DNA from: Liolophura sinensis
Lineage: Eukaryota > Mollusca > Polyplacophora > Chitonida > Chitonidae
Assembly (NCBI RefSeq): GCF_032854445.1
Contig: NW_027018103.1
Span: 17,143 to 81,142 of the forward strand
Direction of reading: 5' to 3'
Length of the DNA: 64,000 nt
Shown here: positions 10,101-23,655 of the stretch, piece by piece
Layout of the letters: the number at the start of each line of letters is the position of its first letter
Position numbering within the stretch: the first letter of the stretch is position 1
The notes under the pieces: model-generated
Databases searched by the model: none
Told to the model about the DNA's origin: nothing
The model's input: the letters and a program-made list of their open reading frames with translations, nothing else
Translations under genes and position numbers: made by a program

Positions 10101-12104
10101 GTTTGCACCATTCGATTTCTCGTGACAAAATACGTCGGATTAGCCTCTTACCAGCAGCACTGGAACAGTTTTTCCACTTTTGCATTTTTGCCTGGTCTTT
10201 TTGTTAATTTGAAATCGGATACAATCTACTATGTACAATCGCGACTGGTCATTACTATATTCAACTTTTGACTGTAAGTTATGTGCCCTTCTGTAGCCCA
10301 GAAGACGTCAAATCTTTGGGCTAAGCCCATTTAACTCATCCAGCAATTGTCTTACTTCTAAGTCCAAGACAATCTCAATGTCTTTATCTACGTGTAGAAA
10401 AACCACACCATTTGTACATAAAAAACACAAGGTACTAGATACAGTCTGCTGTAAAAAGTACAACTGATCACTGACGCACATCAATAAGGTTCTAAAAGAT
10501 GCGGAAATGGCCCAGGCATCGGCAGCTGTTTAAAAAATTGCAAATTTCCCTGGTTTCCATGGAGTAAGAGCCGTTGCTGGGCACGTGACTATGACATCAA
10601 TGATTATTCAATTGTCGCTACAGCCAAAAGTATTGGTCGGAGAGCAACGCGGTTTGCACCATTCGATTTCTCGTGACAAAATACGTCGGATTAGCCTCTT
10701 ACCAGCAGCACTGGAACAGTTTGTCCACTTTTGCATTTTTGTTTGGTCTTTTTGTTAATTGAAATCGGATACACTGTACTATGCACAATCGCGACTGGTC
10801 GTTACTATATTCAACTTTTAACTATACGTTATGTGCCCTTCGGTACCCCAGAAGACGTCAAATCTTTGGGCTAAGCCCATTTAACTCATCCAGCAATTGT
10901 CTTACTTTTAAGTCCAAGACAATCTCAATGTCTTTATCTACGTGTAGAAAAACCACACCATTCGTACATAAAAAACACAATGTACTAGATACAGTCTGCT
11001 GTAAAAAGTACAACTGATCACTGACGCACATCAATAAGGTTCTAAAAGATGCGGAAATGGCCCAGGCATCGGCAGCTGTTTAAAAAATTGCAAATTTCCC
11101 TGGTTTCCATGGAGTAAGAGCCGTTGCTGGGCACGTGACTATGACATCAATGATCATTCAATTGTCGCTACAGCCAAAAGTATTGGTCGGAGAGCAACGC
11201 GGTTTGCACCATTCGATTTCTCGTCACAAAATACGTCGGATTAGCCTCTTACCAGCAGCACTGGAACAGTTTTTCCACTTTTGCATTTTTGCCTGGTCTT
11301 TTTGTTAATTGAAATCGGATACACTGTACTATGCACAATCGCGACTGGTCGTTACTATATTTAACTTTTAACTATACGTTATGTGCCCTTCGGTAGCCCA
11401 GAAGACGTCAAATCTTTGGGCTAAGCCCATTTAACTCATCCAGCAATTGTCTTACTTCTAAGTCCAAGACAATCTCAATGTCTTTATCTACGTGGAGAAA
11501 AACCACACCATTTGTACATAAAAAACACAAGGTACTAGATACAGTCTGCTGTAAAAAGTACAACTGATCACTGACGCACATCAATAAGGTTCTAAAAGAT
11601 GCGGAAATGGCCCAGGCATCGGCAGCTGTTTAAAAAATTGCAAATTTCCCTGGTTTCCATGGAGTAAGAGCCGTTGCTGGGCACGTGACTATGACATCAA
11701 TGATCATTCAATTGTCGCTACAGCCAAAAGTATTGGTCGGAGAGCAACGCGGTTTGCACCATTCGATTTCTCGTGACAAAATACGTCGGATTAGCCTCTT
11801 ACCAGCAGCACTGGAACAGTTTTTTCCACTTTTGCATTTTTGCCTGGTCTTTTTGTTAATTTGAAATCGGATACAATCTACTATGTACAATCGCGACTGG
11901 TCGTTACTATATTCAACTTTTAACTATACGTTATGTGCCCTTCGGTAGCCCAGAAGACGTCAAATCTTTGGGCTAAGCCCATTTAACTCATCCAGCAATT
12001 GTCTTACTTTTAAGTCCAAGACAATCTCAATGTCTTTATCTACGTGTAGAAAAACCACACCATTCGTACATAAAAAACACAATGTACTAGATACAGTCTG
12101 CTGT
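7152..12104 (+). repeat. Nine-monomer segment (M14-M22) missing from duplicon copy 2
   Basis: This 4953-bp stretch has no counterpart between M57 and M58 in the second copy. It appears to be built from neighbouring material. M14-M16 match M22-M24 at offset 4401. M19-M21 match M7-M9 at offset 6602 (AACCTCAT, then GATTATTC with CAGTTTGTCC, then ATTTAACTTTTAAC with ACGTGGAG). M17 resembles M3. M18 joins an M4-like 5' part to an M6-like 3' part. It could be an insertion in copy 1 or a deletion in copy 2; the internal duplication favours local amplification in copy 1. Confidence 0.75.
9354..9902 (+). repeat. Chimeric monomer M18 (M4-like 5', M6-like 3')
   Basis: The first ~90 bases carry CATTTATAAGG, CTAATAG, GGAATTGGGCC, GTT plus A-run and GCATATTT, the 5' haplotype of M4. 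The second half carries GTTTGG, CGGTACCCC and ACAATTTCAATG, the haplotype of M6, and the next monomer is M7-like. The simplest reading is an exchange between an M4-type and an M6-type copy that removed the intervening M5-type unit, with the breakpoint between offsets ~90 and ~285. Confidence 0.7.
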
Positions 12105-15100
12105 AAAAAAGTACAACTGATCACTGACGCACATCAATAAGGTTCTAAAAGATGCGGAAATGGCCCAGGCATCGGCAGCTGTTTAAAAAATTGCAAATTT
12201 CCCTGGTTTCCATGGAGTAAGAGCCGTTGCTGGGCACGTGACTATGACATCAATGATCATTCAATTGTCGCTACAGCCAAAATTATTGGTCGGAGAGCAA
12301 CGCGGTTTGCACCATTCGATTTCTCGTCACAAAATACGTCGGATTAGCCTCTTACCAGCAGCACTGGAACAGTTTTTCCACTTTTGCATTTTTGCCTGGT
12401 CTTTTTGTTAATTTGAAATCGGATACAATCTACTATGTACAATTGCGACTGGTCATGACTATATTCAACTTTTGACTATAAGTTATGTGCCCTTCTGTAG
12501 CCCAGAAGACGTCAAATCTTTGGGCTAAGCCCATTTAACTCACCCAGCAATTGTCTTACTTTTAAGTCCAAGACAATCTCAATGTCTTTATCTACGTGTA
12601 GAAAAACCACACCATTCGTACATAAAAAACACAATGTACTAGATACAGTCTGCTGTAAAAAGTACAACTGATCACTGAACCACATTTATAAGGTTCTAAA
12701 AGATGCGGAAATGGCCCAGGCATCGGCAGCTGTTTAAAAAATTGCAAATTTCCCTGGTTTCCATGGAGTAAGAGCCGTTGCTGGGCACGTGACTATGACA
12801 TCAATGATCATTCAATTGTCGCTACAGCCAAAAGTATTGGTCGGAGAGCAACGCGGTTTGCACCATTCGATTTCTCGTCACAAAATACGTCGGATTAGCC
12901 TCTTACCAGTAGCACTGGAACAGTTTTTCCACTTTTGCATTTTTGCCTGGTCTTTTTGTTAATTGAAATCGGATACACTGTACTATGCACAATCGCGACT
13001 GGTCATTATTATATTCAACTTTTGACTATATGTTATGTGCCCTTCGGTAGCCCAGAAGACGTCAAACCTTTGTCCTAAACCCATTAAACTCACCCAGCAA
13101 TTGTCTTACTTTTAAGTCCAAGACAATCTCAATGTCTTTATCTACGTGTAGAAAAACCACACCATTTGTACATAAAAAACACAAGGTACTAGATACAGTC
13201 TGCTGTAAAAAGTACAACTGATCACTGACCCACATCAATAAGGTTCTAAAAGATGCGGAATTGGCCCAGGCATCGGCAGCTGTTTAAAAAATTGCATATT
13301 TCCCTGGTTTCCATGGAGTAAGAGCCGTTGCTGGGCACGTGACTATGACATCAATGATCATTCAATTGTCGCTACAGCCAAAAGTATTGGTCGGAGAGCA
13401 ACGCGGTTTGCACCATTCGATTTCTCGTCACAAAATACGTCGGATTAGCCTCTTACCAGCAGCACTGGAACAGTTTTTCCACTTTTGCATTTTTGCCTGG
13501 TCTTTTTGTTAATTGAAATCGGCTACACTGTACTATGCACAATCGCGACTGGTCGTTACTATATTCAACTTTTAACTATACGTTATGTGCCCTTCGGTAG
13601 CCCAGAAGACGTCAAATCTTTGGGCTAAGCCCATTTAACTCACCCAGCAATTGTCTTACTTTTAAGTCCAAGACAATCTCAATGTCTTTATCTACGTGGA
13701 GAAAAACCACACCATTCGTACATAAAAAACACAAGGTACTAGATACAGTCTGCTGTAAAAAGTACAACTGATCACTAAACCACATCTATAAGGTTCTAAG
13801 AGATGCGGAATGGGGCCAGGCATCGGCAGCTGTTAAAAAATTGCATATTTCCCTGGTTTCCATGGAGTAAGAGCCGTTGCTGGGCACGTGACTATGACAT
13901 CAATGATCATTCAATTGTCGCTACAGCCAAAAGTATTGGTCGGAGAGCAACGCGATTTGCACCATTCGATTTCTCGTCACAAAATACGTCGGATTAGCCT
14001 CTTACCAGCAGCACTGGAACAGTTTTTCCACTTTTGCATTTTTGCCTGGTCTTTTTGTTAATTGAAATCGGATACACTGTACTATGCACAATCGCGACTG
14101 GTCGTTACTATATTCAACTTTTAACTATACGTTATGTGCCCTTCGGTAGCCCAGAAGACGTCAAATCTTTGGGCTAAGCCCATTTAACTCACCCAGCAAT
14201 TGTCTTACTTTTAAGTCCAAGACAATCTCAATGTCTTTATCTACGTGGAGAAAAACCACACCATTCGTACATAAAAAACACAAGGTACTAGATACAGTCT
14301 GCTGTAAAAAGTACAACTGATCACTAAACCACATCTATAAGGTTCTAAGAGATGCGGAATGGGGCCAGGCATCGGCAGCTGTTAAAAAATTGCATATTTC
14401 CCTGGTTTCCATGGAGTAAGAGCCGTTGCTGGGCACGTGACTATGACATCAATGATCATTCAATTGTCGCTACAGCCAAAAGTATTGGTCGGAGAGCAAC
14501 GCGGTTTGCACCATTCGATTTCTCGTCACAAAATACGTCGGATTAGCCTCTTACTAGCAGCACTAAAACAGCTTTTCCACTTTTGCATTTTTGCCTGGTC
14601 TTTTTGTTAATTTGAAATCGGATACAATCTACTATGTACAATCGCGACTGGTCATTACTATATTCAACTTTTGACTATAAGTTATGTGCCCTTCTGTAGC
14701 CCAGAAGACGTCAAATCTTTGGGCTAAGCCCATTTAACTCATCCAGCAAATGTCTTACTTTTAAGTCCAAGACAATTTCAATGTCTTTATCTACGTGTAG
14801 GAAAACCACACCATTCGTACATAAAAAACACAATGTACTAGATACAGTCTGCTGTAAAAAGTACAACTGATCACTGAACCACATCAATAAGGTTCTAATA
14901 GATGCGGAATTAGGCCAGGCATCGGCAGCTGTTAAAAAATTGCATATTTCCCTGGTTTCCATGGAGTAAGAGCCGTTGCTGGGCATGTGACTATGACATC
15001 AATGATCATTCAATTGTCGCTACAGCCAAAAGTATTAGTCGGAGAGCAACGCGGTTTGCACCATTCGATTTCTCGTCACAAAATACGTCGGATTAGCCTC

Positions 15101-18100
15101 TTACCAGCAGCACTGGAACAGTTTTTCCACTTTTGTATTTTTGTTTGGTTTTTTTGTTAATTGAATTCGGATACACTGTACTATGCACAATCGGGACTGG
15201 TCGTTACTATATTCAACTTTTAACTATACGTTATGTGCCCTTCGGTAGCCCAGAAGACGTCAAATCTTTGGGCTAAGCCCATTTAACTCATCCAGCAATT
15301 GTCTTACTTTTCAGTCCAAGACAATCTCAATGTCTTTATCTACGTGTAGAAAAACCACACCATTTGTACATAAAAAACACAATGTACTAGATACAGTCTG
15401 CTGTAAAAAGTACAACTGATCACTGACCCACATCAATAAGGTTCTAAAAGATGCGGAATTGGCCCAGGCATCGGCAGCTGTTTAGAAAATTGCAAATTTC
15501 CCTGGTTTCCATGGAGTAAGAGCCGTTGCTGGGCACGTGACTATGACATCAATGATCATTCAATTGTCGCTACAGCCAAAAGTATTGGTCGGAGAGCAAC
15601 GCGGTTTGAACCATTCGATTTCTCGTCACAAAATACGTCGGATTAGCCTCTTACTAGCAGCACTGGAACAGTTTGTCCACTTTTGCATTTTTGTTTGGTC
15701 TTTTTGTTAATTGAAATCGGATACACTGTACTATGCACAATCGCGACTGGTCGTTACTATATTCAACTTTTAACTATACGTTATGTGCCCTTCGGTAGCC
15801 CAGAAGACGTCAAATCTTTGGGCTAAGCCCATTTAACTCATCCAGCAATTGTCTTACTTTTAAGTCCAAGACAATCTCAATGTCTTTATCTACGTGTAGA
15901 AAAACCACACCATTCGTACATAAAAAACACAATGTACTAGATACAGTCTGCTGTAAAAAGTACAACTGATCACTGACGCACATCAATAAGGTTCTAAAAG
16001 ATGCGGAAATGGCCCAGGCATCGGCAGCTGTTTAAAAAATTGCAAATTTCCCTGGTTTCCATGGAGTAAGAGCCGTTGCTGGGCACGTGACTATGACATC
16101 AATGATCATTCAATTGTCGCTACAGCCAAAAGTATTAGTCGGAGAGCAACGCGGTTTGCACCATTCGATTTCTCGTGACAAAATACGTCGGATTAGCCTC
16201 TTACCAGCAGCACTGGAACAGTTTTTCCACTTTTGCATTTTTGCCTGGTCCTTTTGTTAATTTGAAATCGGATACAATCTACTATGTACAATCGCGACTG
16301 GTCGTTACTATATTCAACTTTTAACTATACGTTATGTGCCCTTCGGTAGCCCAGAAGACGTCAAATCTTTGGGCTAAGCCCATTTAACTCATCCAGCAAT
16401 TGTCTTACTTTTAAGTCCAAGACAATCTCAATGTCTTTATCTACGTGGAGAAAAACCACACCATTCGTACATAAAAAACACAATGTACTAGATACAGTCT
16501 GCTGTAAAAAGTACAACTGATCACTGAACCACATCTATAAGGTTCTAATAGATGCGGAATTGGGCCAGGCATCGGCAGCTGTTAAAAAAATTGCATATTT
16601 CCCTGGTTTCCATGGAGTAAGAGCCGTTGCTGGGCACGTGACTATGACATCAATGATCATTCAATTGTCGCTACAGCCAAAAGTATTGGTCGGAGAGCAA
16701 CGCGGTTTGCACCATTCGATTTCTCGTCACAAAATACGTCGGATTAGCCTCTTACCAGTAGCACTGGAACAGTTTTTCCACTTTTGCATTTTTGCCTGGT
16801 CTTTTTGTTAATTGAAATCGGATACACTGTACTATGCACAATCGCGACTGGTCATTATTATATTCAACTTTTGACTATATGTTATGTGCCCTTCGGTAGC
16901 CCAGAAGACGTCAAACCTTTGTCATAAACCCATTAAACTCACCCAGCAATTGTCTTACTTCTAAGTCCAAGACAATCTCAATGTCTTTATCTACGTGTAG
17001 AAAAACCACACCATTTGTACATAAAAAACACAAGGTACTAGATACAGTCTGCTGTGAAAAGTACAACTGATCACTGACCCACATCAATAAGGTTCTAAAA
17101 GATGCGGAATTGGCCCAGGCATCGGCAGCTGTTTAAAAAATTGCATATTTCCCTGGTTTCCATGGAGTAAGAGCCGTTGCTGGGCACGTGACTATGACAT
17201 CAATGATCATTCAATTGTCGCTACAGCCAAAAGTATTGGTCGGAGAGCAACGCGGTTTGCACCATTCGATTTCTCGTCACAAAATACGTCGGATTAGCCT
17301 CTTACCAGCAGCACTGGAACAGTTTTTCCACTTTTGCATTTTTGCCTGGTCTTTTTGTTAATTGAAATCGGCTACACTGTACTATGCACAATCGCGACTG
17401 GTCGTTACTATATTCAACTTTTAACTATACGTTATGTGCCCTTCGGTAGCCCAGAAGACGTCAAATCTTTGGGCTAAGCCCATTTAACTCACCCAGCAAT
17501 TGTCTTACTTTTAAGTCCAAGACAATCTCAATGTCTTTATCTACGTGGAGAAAAACCACACCATTCGTACATAAAAAACACAAGGTACTAGATACAGTCT
17601 GCTGTAAAAAGTACAACTGATCACTAAACCACATCTATAAGGTTCTAAGAGATGCGGAATGGGGCCAGGCATCGGCAGCTGTTAAAAAATTGCATATTTC
17701 CCTGGTTTCCATGGAGTAAGAGCCGTTGCTGGGCACGTGACTATGACATCAATGATCATTCAATTGTCGCTACAGCCAAAAGTATTGGTCGGAGAGCAAC
17801 GCGGTTTGCACCATTCGATTTCTCGTCACAAAATACGTCGGATTAGCCTCTTACTAGCAGCACTAGAACAGCTTTTCCACTTTTGCATTTTTGCCTGGTC
17901 ATTTTGTTAATTTGAAATCGGATACAATCTACTATGTACAATCGCGACTGGTCATTACTATATTCAACTTTTGACTATAAGTTATGTGCCCTTCTGTAGC
18001 CCAGAAGACGTCAAATCTTTGGGCTAAGCCCATTTAACTCATCCAGCAAATGTCTTACTTTTAAGTCCAAGACAATTTCAATGTCTTTATCTACGTGTAG

Positions 18101-18155
18101 GAAAACCACACCATTCGTACATAAAAAACACAATGTACTAGATACAGTCTGCTGT
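12105..18155 (+). repeat. Duplicon copy 1, right arm (M23-M33)
   Basis: Eleven monomers matched one for one by M58-M68 at 31365-37414, offset 19259 bp from M24 onward. Shared private markers are AAAATTATT with AATTGCGAC in M23/M58; CCAGTAGCAC with CCTTTGTCCTAAACCC in M24/M59; CGGCTACACTG in M25/M60; GGAATGGGGCC in M26/M61; CACTAAAACAGC with GCAAATGTC in M27/M62; GGCATGTGAC with GAATTCGG and CGGGACTGG in M28/M63; TTTGAACC in M29/M64; TGGTCCTTTTG in M30/M65; CCTTTGTCATAAACCC in M31/M66; and TGGTCATTTTG in M33/M68. The two arms differ by only a few bases per monomer. Confidence 0.9.
12657..13206 (+). repeat. A'-type divergent monomer (M24), representative of five
   Basis: M16, M24, M31, M59 and M66 share CCAGTAGCAC, GGTCATTATT, GACTATATGTT, CGGTAG, and a changed stretch reading AAACCTTTG, TCCTAAACCC or TCATAAACCC, and ATTAAACTC where other monomers have AAATCTTTGGGCTAAGCCC and ATTTAACTC. 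The change destroys the 13-bp dyad normally found there. These five form a distinct subfamily spread by the larger duplications; none occurs after M66. Confidence 0.85.
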
Positions 18156-18705
18156 AAAAAGTACAACTGATCACTGAACCACATCAATAAGGTTCTAATA
18201 GATGCGGAATTAGGCCAGGCATCGGCAGCTGTTTAGAAAATTGCATATTTCCCTGGTTTCCATGGAGTAAGAGCCGTTGCTGGGCACGTGACTATGACAT
18301 CAATGATCATTCAATTGTCGCTACAGCCAAAAGTATTGGTCGGAGAGCAACGCGGTTTGCACCATTCGATTTCTCGTCACAAAATACGTCGGATTAGCCT
18401 CTTACCAGCAGCACTGGAACAGTTTTTCCACTTTTGCATTTTTGCCTGGTCTTTTTGTTAATTGAAATCGGATACACTGTACTATGCACAATCGCGACTG
18501 GTCGTTACTATATTCAACTTTTAACTATACGTTATGTGCCCTTCGGTAGCCCAGAAGACGTCAAATCTTTGGGCTAAGCCCATTTAACTCACCCAGCAAT
18601 TGTCTTACTTTTAAGTCCAAGACAATCTCAATGTCTTTATCTACGTGGAGAAAAACCACACCATTCGTACATAAAAAACACAAGGTACTAGATACAGTCT
18701 GCTGT
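18156..18705 (+). repeat. Chimeric monomer M34 at the right end of the duplicon
   Basis: The first 80 bases (CATCAATAAGG, CTAATAG, GGAATTAGGCC) match M28, M36, M63 and M69. It then has GTTTAGAAAATT, and an A-type 3' half with ACGTGGAG, CATTCGTAC and ACAAGGTACT as in M25 and M26. Its counterpart M69 keeps the same 5' start and GTTTAGAAAATT but continues as B type, so one-to-one matching of the two duplicon copies ends inside this monomer pair. Confidence 0.65.
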
Positions 18706-20904
18706 AAAAAGTACAACTGATCACTAACCACATCTATAAGGTTCTAAGAGATGCGGAATGGGGCCAGGCATCGGCAGCTGTTAAAAAATTGCATATTTCC
18801 CTGGTTTCCATGGAGTAAGAGCCGTTGCTGGGCACGTGACTATGACATCAATGATCATTCAATTGTCGCTACAGCCAAAAGTATTGGTCGGAGAGCAACG
18901 CGGTTTGCACCATTCGATTTCTCGTCACAAAATACGTCGGATTAGCCTCTTACTAGCAGCACTAGAACAGCTTTTCCACTTTTGCATTTTTGCCTGGTCT
19001 TTTTGTTAATTTGAAATCGGATACAATCTACTATGTACAATCGCGACTGGTCATTACTATATTCAACTTTTGACTATAAGTTATGTGCCCTTCTGTAGCC
19101 CAGAAGACGTCAAATCTTTGGGCTAAGCCCATTTAACTCATCCAGCAAATGTCTTACTTTTAAGTCCAAGACAATTTCAATGTCTTTATCTACGTGTAGG
19201 AAAACCACACCATTCGTACATAAAAAACACAATGTACTAGATACAGTCTGCTGTAAAAAGTACAACTGATCACTGAACCACATCAATAAGGTTCTAATAG
19301 ATGCGGAATTAGGCCAGGCATCGGCAGCTGTTAAAAAATTGCAAATTTCCCTGGTTTCCATGGAGTAAGAGCCGTTGCTGGGCATGTGACTATGACATCA
19401 ATGATCATTCAATTGTCGCTACAGCCAAAAGTATTAGTCGGAGAGCAACGCGGTTTGCACCATTCGATTTCTCGTCACAAAATACGTCGGATTAGCCTCT
19501 TACCAGCAGCACTGGAACAGTTTTTCCACTTTTGTATTTTTGTTTGGTTTTTTTGTTAATTGAATTCGGATACACTGTACTATGCACAATCGGGACTGGT
19601 CGTTACTATATTCAACTTTTAACTATACGTTATGTGCCCTTCGGTAGCCCAGAAGACGTCAAATCTTTGGGCTAAGCCCATTTAACTCATCCAGCAATTG
19701 TCTTACTTTTCAGTCCAAGACAATCTCAATGTCTTTATCTACGTGTAGAAAAACCACACCATTTGTACATAAAAAACACAATGTACTAGATACAGTCTGC
19801 TGTAAAAAGTACAACTGATCACTGACCCACATCAATAAGGTTCTAAAAGATGCGGAATTGGCCCAGGCATCGGCAGCTGTTTAGAAAATTGCAAATTTCC
19901 CTGGTTTCCATGGAGTAAGAGCCGTTGCTGGGCACGTGACTATGACATCAATGATCATTCAATTGTCGCTACAGCCAAAAGTATTAGTCGGAGAGCAACG
20001 CGGTTTGAACCATTCGATTTCTCGTCACAAAATACGTCGGATTAGCCTCTTACTAGCAGCACTGGAACAGTTTGTCCACTTTTGCATTTTTGTTTGGTCT
20101 TTTTGTTAATTGAAATCGGATACACTGTACTATGCACAATCGCGACTGGTCGTTACTATATTCAACTTTTAACTATACGTTATGTGCCCTTCGGTAGCCC
20201 AGAAGACGTCAAATCTTTGGGCTAAGCCCATTTAACTCATCCAGCAATTGTCTTACTTTTAAGTCCAAGACAATTTCAATGTCTTTATCTACGTGTAGAA
20301 AAACCACACCATTCGTACATAAAAAACACAATGTACTAGATACAGTCTGCTGTAAAAAGTACAACTGATCACTGACGCACATCAATAAGGTTCTAAAAGA
20401 TGCGGAAATGGCCCAGGCATCGGCAGCTGTTTAAAAAATTGCAAATTTCCCTGGTTTCCATGGAGTAAGAGCCGTTGCTGGGCACGTGACTATGACATCA
20501 ATGATCATTCAATTGTCGCTACAGCCAAAAGTATTAGTCGGAGAGCAACGCGGTTTGCACCATTCGATTTCTCGTGACAAAATACGTCGGATTAGCCTCT
20601 TACCAGCAGCACTGGAACAGTTTTTCCACTTTTGCATTTTTGCCTGGTCCTTTTGTTAATTTGAAATCGGATACAATCTACTATGTACAATCGCGACTGG
20701 TCGTTACTATATTCAACTTTTAACTATACGTTATGTGCCCTTCGGTAGCCCAGAAGACGTCAAATCTTTGGGCTAAGCCCATTTAACTCATCCAGCAATT
20801 GTCTTACTTTTAAGTCCAAGACAATCTCAATGTCTTTATCTACGTGTAGAAAAACCACACCATTTGTACATAAAAAACACAATGTACTAGATACAGTCTG
20901 CTGT
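18706..20904 (+). repeat. Four-monomer repeat of M27-M30 (M35-M38), 4.40-kb shift
   Basis: M35, M36, M37 and M38 match M27, M28, M29 and M30 in order at an offset of 4399-4400 bp, eight monomers. Markers are GGAATGGGGCC with GCAAATGTC and GTAGGAAAACC; GGCATGTGAC with GAATTCGG and CGGGACTGG; TTTGAACC with CAGTTTGTCC; and TGGTCCTTTTG. M35 is one base short because it starts CACTAACCAC rather than CACTAAACCAC. An eight-monomer shift is also seen between M14-M16 and M22-M24. Confidence 0.82.
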
Positions 20905-23104
20905 AAAAAGTACAACTGATCACTGACGCACATCAATAAGGTTCTAAAAGATGCGGAAATGGCCCAGGCATCGGCAGCTGTTTAAAAAATTGCAAATTTC
21001 CCTGGTTTCCATGGAGTAAGAGCCGTTGCTGGGCACGTGACTATGACATCAATGATCATTCAATTGTCGCTACAGCCAAAAGTATTGGTCGGAGGGCAAC
21101 GCGGTTTGCACCATTCGATTTCTCGTCACAAAATACGTCGGATTAGCCTCTTACCAGCAGCACTGGAACAGTTTTTCCACTTTTGCATTTTTGCCTGGTC
21201 TTTTTGTTAATTTGAAATCGGATACAATCTACTATGTACAATCGCGACTGGTCATGACTATATTCAACTTTTGACTGTAAGTTATGTGCCCTTCTGTAGC
21301 CCAGAAGACGTCAAATCTTTGGGCTAAGCCCATTTAACTCACCCAGCAATTGTCTTACTTCTAAGTCCAAGACAATCTCAATGTCTTTATCTACGTGTAG
21401 AAAAACCACACCATTTGTACATAAAAAACACAATGTACTAGATACAGTCTGCTGTAAAAAGTACAACTGATCACTGACGCACATCAATAAGGTTCTAAAA
21501 GATGCGGAAATGGCCCAGGCATCGGCAGCTGTTTAAAAAATTGCAAATTTCCCTGGTTTCCATGGAGTAAGAGCCGTTGCTGGGCACGTGACTATGACAT
21601 CAATGATCATTCAATTGTCGCTACAGCCAAAAGTATTGGTCGGAGAGCAACGCGGTTTGCACCATTCGATTTCTCGTGACAAAATACGTCGGATTAGCCT
21701 CTTACCAGCAGCACTGGAACAGTTTTTCCACTTTTGCATTTTTGTTTGGTCTTTTTGTTAATTGAAATCGGATACACTGTACTATGCACAATCGAGACTG
21801 GTCGTTACTATATTCAACTTTTAACTATACGTTATGTGCCCTTCGGTAGCCCAGAAGACGTCAAATCTTTGGGCTAAGCCCATTTAACTCATCCAGCAAT
21901 TGTCTTACTTTTCAGTCCAAGACAATCTCAATGTCTTTATCTACGTGTAGAAAAACCACACCATTTGTACATAAAAAACACAATGTACTAGATACAGTCT
22001 GCTGTAAAAAGTACAACTGATCACTGAACCACATTTATAAGGTTCTAATAGATGCGGAAATGGCCCAGGCATCGGCAGCTGTTAAAAAATTGCATATTTC
22101 CCTGGTTTCCATGGAGTAAGAGCCGTTGCTGGGCACGTGACTATGACATCAATGATCATTCAATTGTCGCTACAGCCAAAAGTATTAGTCGGAGAGCAAC
22201 GCGGTTTGCACCATTCGATTTCTCGTCACAAAATACGTCGGATTAGCCTCTTACCAGCAGCACTGGAACAGTTTTTCCACTTTTGTATTTTTGCCTGGTC
22301 TTTTTGTTAATTGAAATCGGATACACTCTACTATGCACAATCGCGACTGGTCGTTACTATATTCAACTTTTAACTATACGTTATGTGCCCTTCGGTAGCC
22401 CAGAAGACGTCAAATCTTTGGGCTAAGCCCATTTAACTCATCCAGCAATTGTCTTACTTTTCAGTCCAAGACAATCTCAATGTCTTTATCTACGTGTAGA
22501 AAAACCACACCATTTGTACATAAAAAACACAATGTACTAGATACAGTCTGCTGTAAAAAGTACAACTGATCACTGACCCACATCAATAAGGTTCTAAAAG
22601 ATGCGGAATTGGCCCAGGCATCGGCAGCTGTTTAGAAAATTGCAAATTTCCCTGGTTTCCATGGAGTAAGAGCCGTTGCTGGGCACGTGACTATGACATC
22701 AATGATCATTCAATTGTCGCTACAGCCAAAAGTATTGGTCGGAGAGCAACGCGGTTTGCACCATTCGATTTCTCGTCACAAAATACGTCGGATTAGCCTC
22801 TTACCAGCAGCACTGGAACAGTTTTTCCACTTTTGCATTTTTGCCTGGTCTTTTTGTTAATTGAAATCGGATACACTGTACTATGCACAATCGCGACTGG
22901 TCGTTACTATATTTAACTTTTAACTATACGTTATGTGCCCTTCGGTAGCCCAGAAGACGTCAAATCTTTGGGCTAAGCCCATTTAACTCATCCAGCAATT
23001 GTCTTACTTCTAAGTCCAAGACAATCTCAATGTCTTTATCTACGTAGAGAAAAACCACACCATTTGTACATAAAAAACACAAGGTACTAGATACAGTCTG
23101 CTGT
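19804..23104 (+). repeat. Seven-monomer tandem duplication, first copy (M37-M42)
   Basis: Order: A with TTTGAACC, hybrid with TGGTCCTTTTG, B with GGAGGGC, A with TCGAGACTGG, A with CACTCTACTATGCAC and GTATTTTTG, A with ATTTAACTTT and ACGTAGAG. The same six recur in the same order at 23656-26956, offset exactly 3852 bp (seven monomers including M43). ACGTAGAG in M42 and M49 is seen nowhere else in the window. M37 differs from M44 near offset 78 (GTTTAGAAAATT against GTTTAAAAAATT); the rest look nearly identical by eye. Confidence 0.92.
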
Positions 23105-23655
23105 AAAAAGTACAACTGATCACTGACGCACATCAATAAGGTTCTAAAAGATGCGGAAATGGCCCAGGCATCGGCAGCTGTTTAAAAAATTGCAAATTTC
23201 CCTGGTTTCCATGGAGTAAGAGCCGTTGCTGGGCACGTGACTATGACATCAATGATCATTCAATTGTCGCTACAGCCAAAAGTATTAGTCGGAGAGCAAC
23301 GCGGTTTGCACCATTCGATTTCTCGTGACAAAATACGTCGGATTAGCCTCTTACCAGCAGCACTGGAACAGTTTTTCCACTTTTGCATTTTTGCCTGGTC
23401 CTTTTGTTAATTTGAAATCGGATACAATCTACTATGTACAATCGCGACTGGTCGTTACTATATTCAACTTTTAACTATACGTTATGTGCCCTTCGGTAGC
23501 CCAGAAGACGTCAAATCTTTGGGCTAAGCCCATTTAACTCATCCAGCAATTGTCTTACTTTTAAGTCCAAGACAATCTCAATGTCTTTATCTACGTGTAG
23601 AAAAACCACACCATTTGTACATAAAAAACACAATGTACTAGATACAGTCTGCTGT
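23105..23655 (+). repeat. Junction monomer M43 (hybrid B/A)
   Basis: M43 has a B-type segment (TTTGAAATC, ACAATCTACTATGTAC) followed by an A-type segment (CGTTACT, AACTATACG, CGGTAG), with TGGTCCTTTTG. It matches M38 and M45, so three TGGTCCTTTTG monomers lie within 4.4 kb. It sits between the two copies of the 3852-bp duplication and is therefore where the exchange that produced them is most likely to have taken place. Confidence 0.7.

Noticed and set aside
14711-14986. Minus-strand frame that looks somewhat protein-like, as a relic of a gene captured in the satellite
   Set aside because: I recognise no family, the frame is interrupted in most monomers, and variants do not appear to favour silent positions. 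A translated search of the consensus would settle it.
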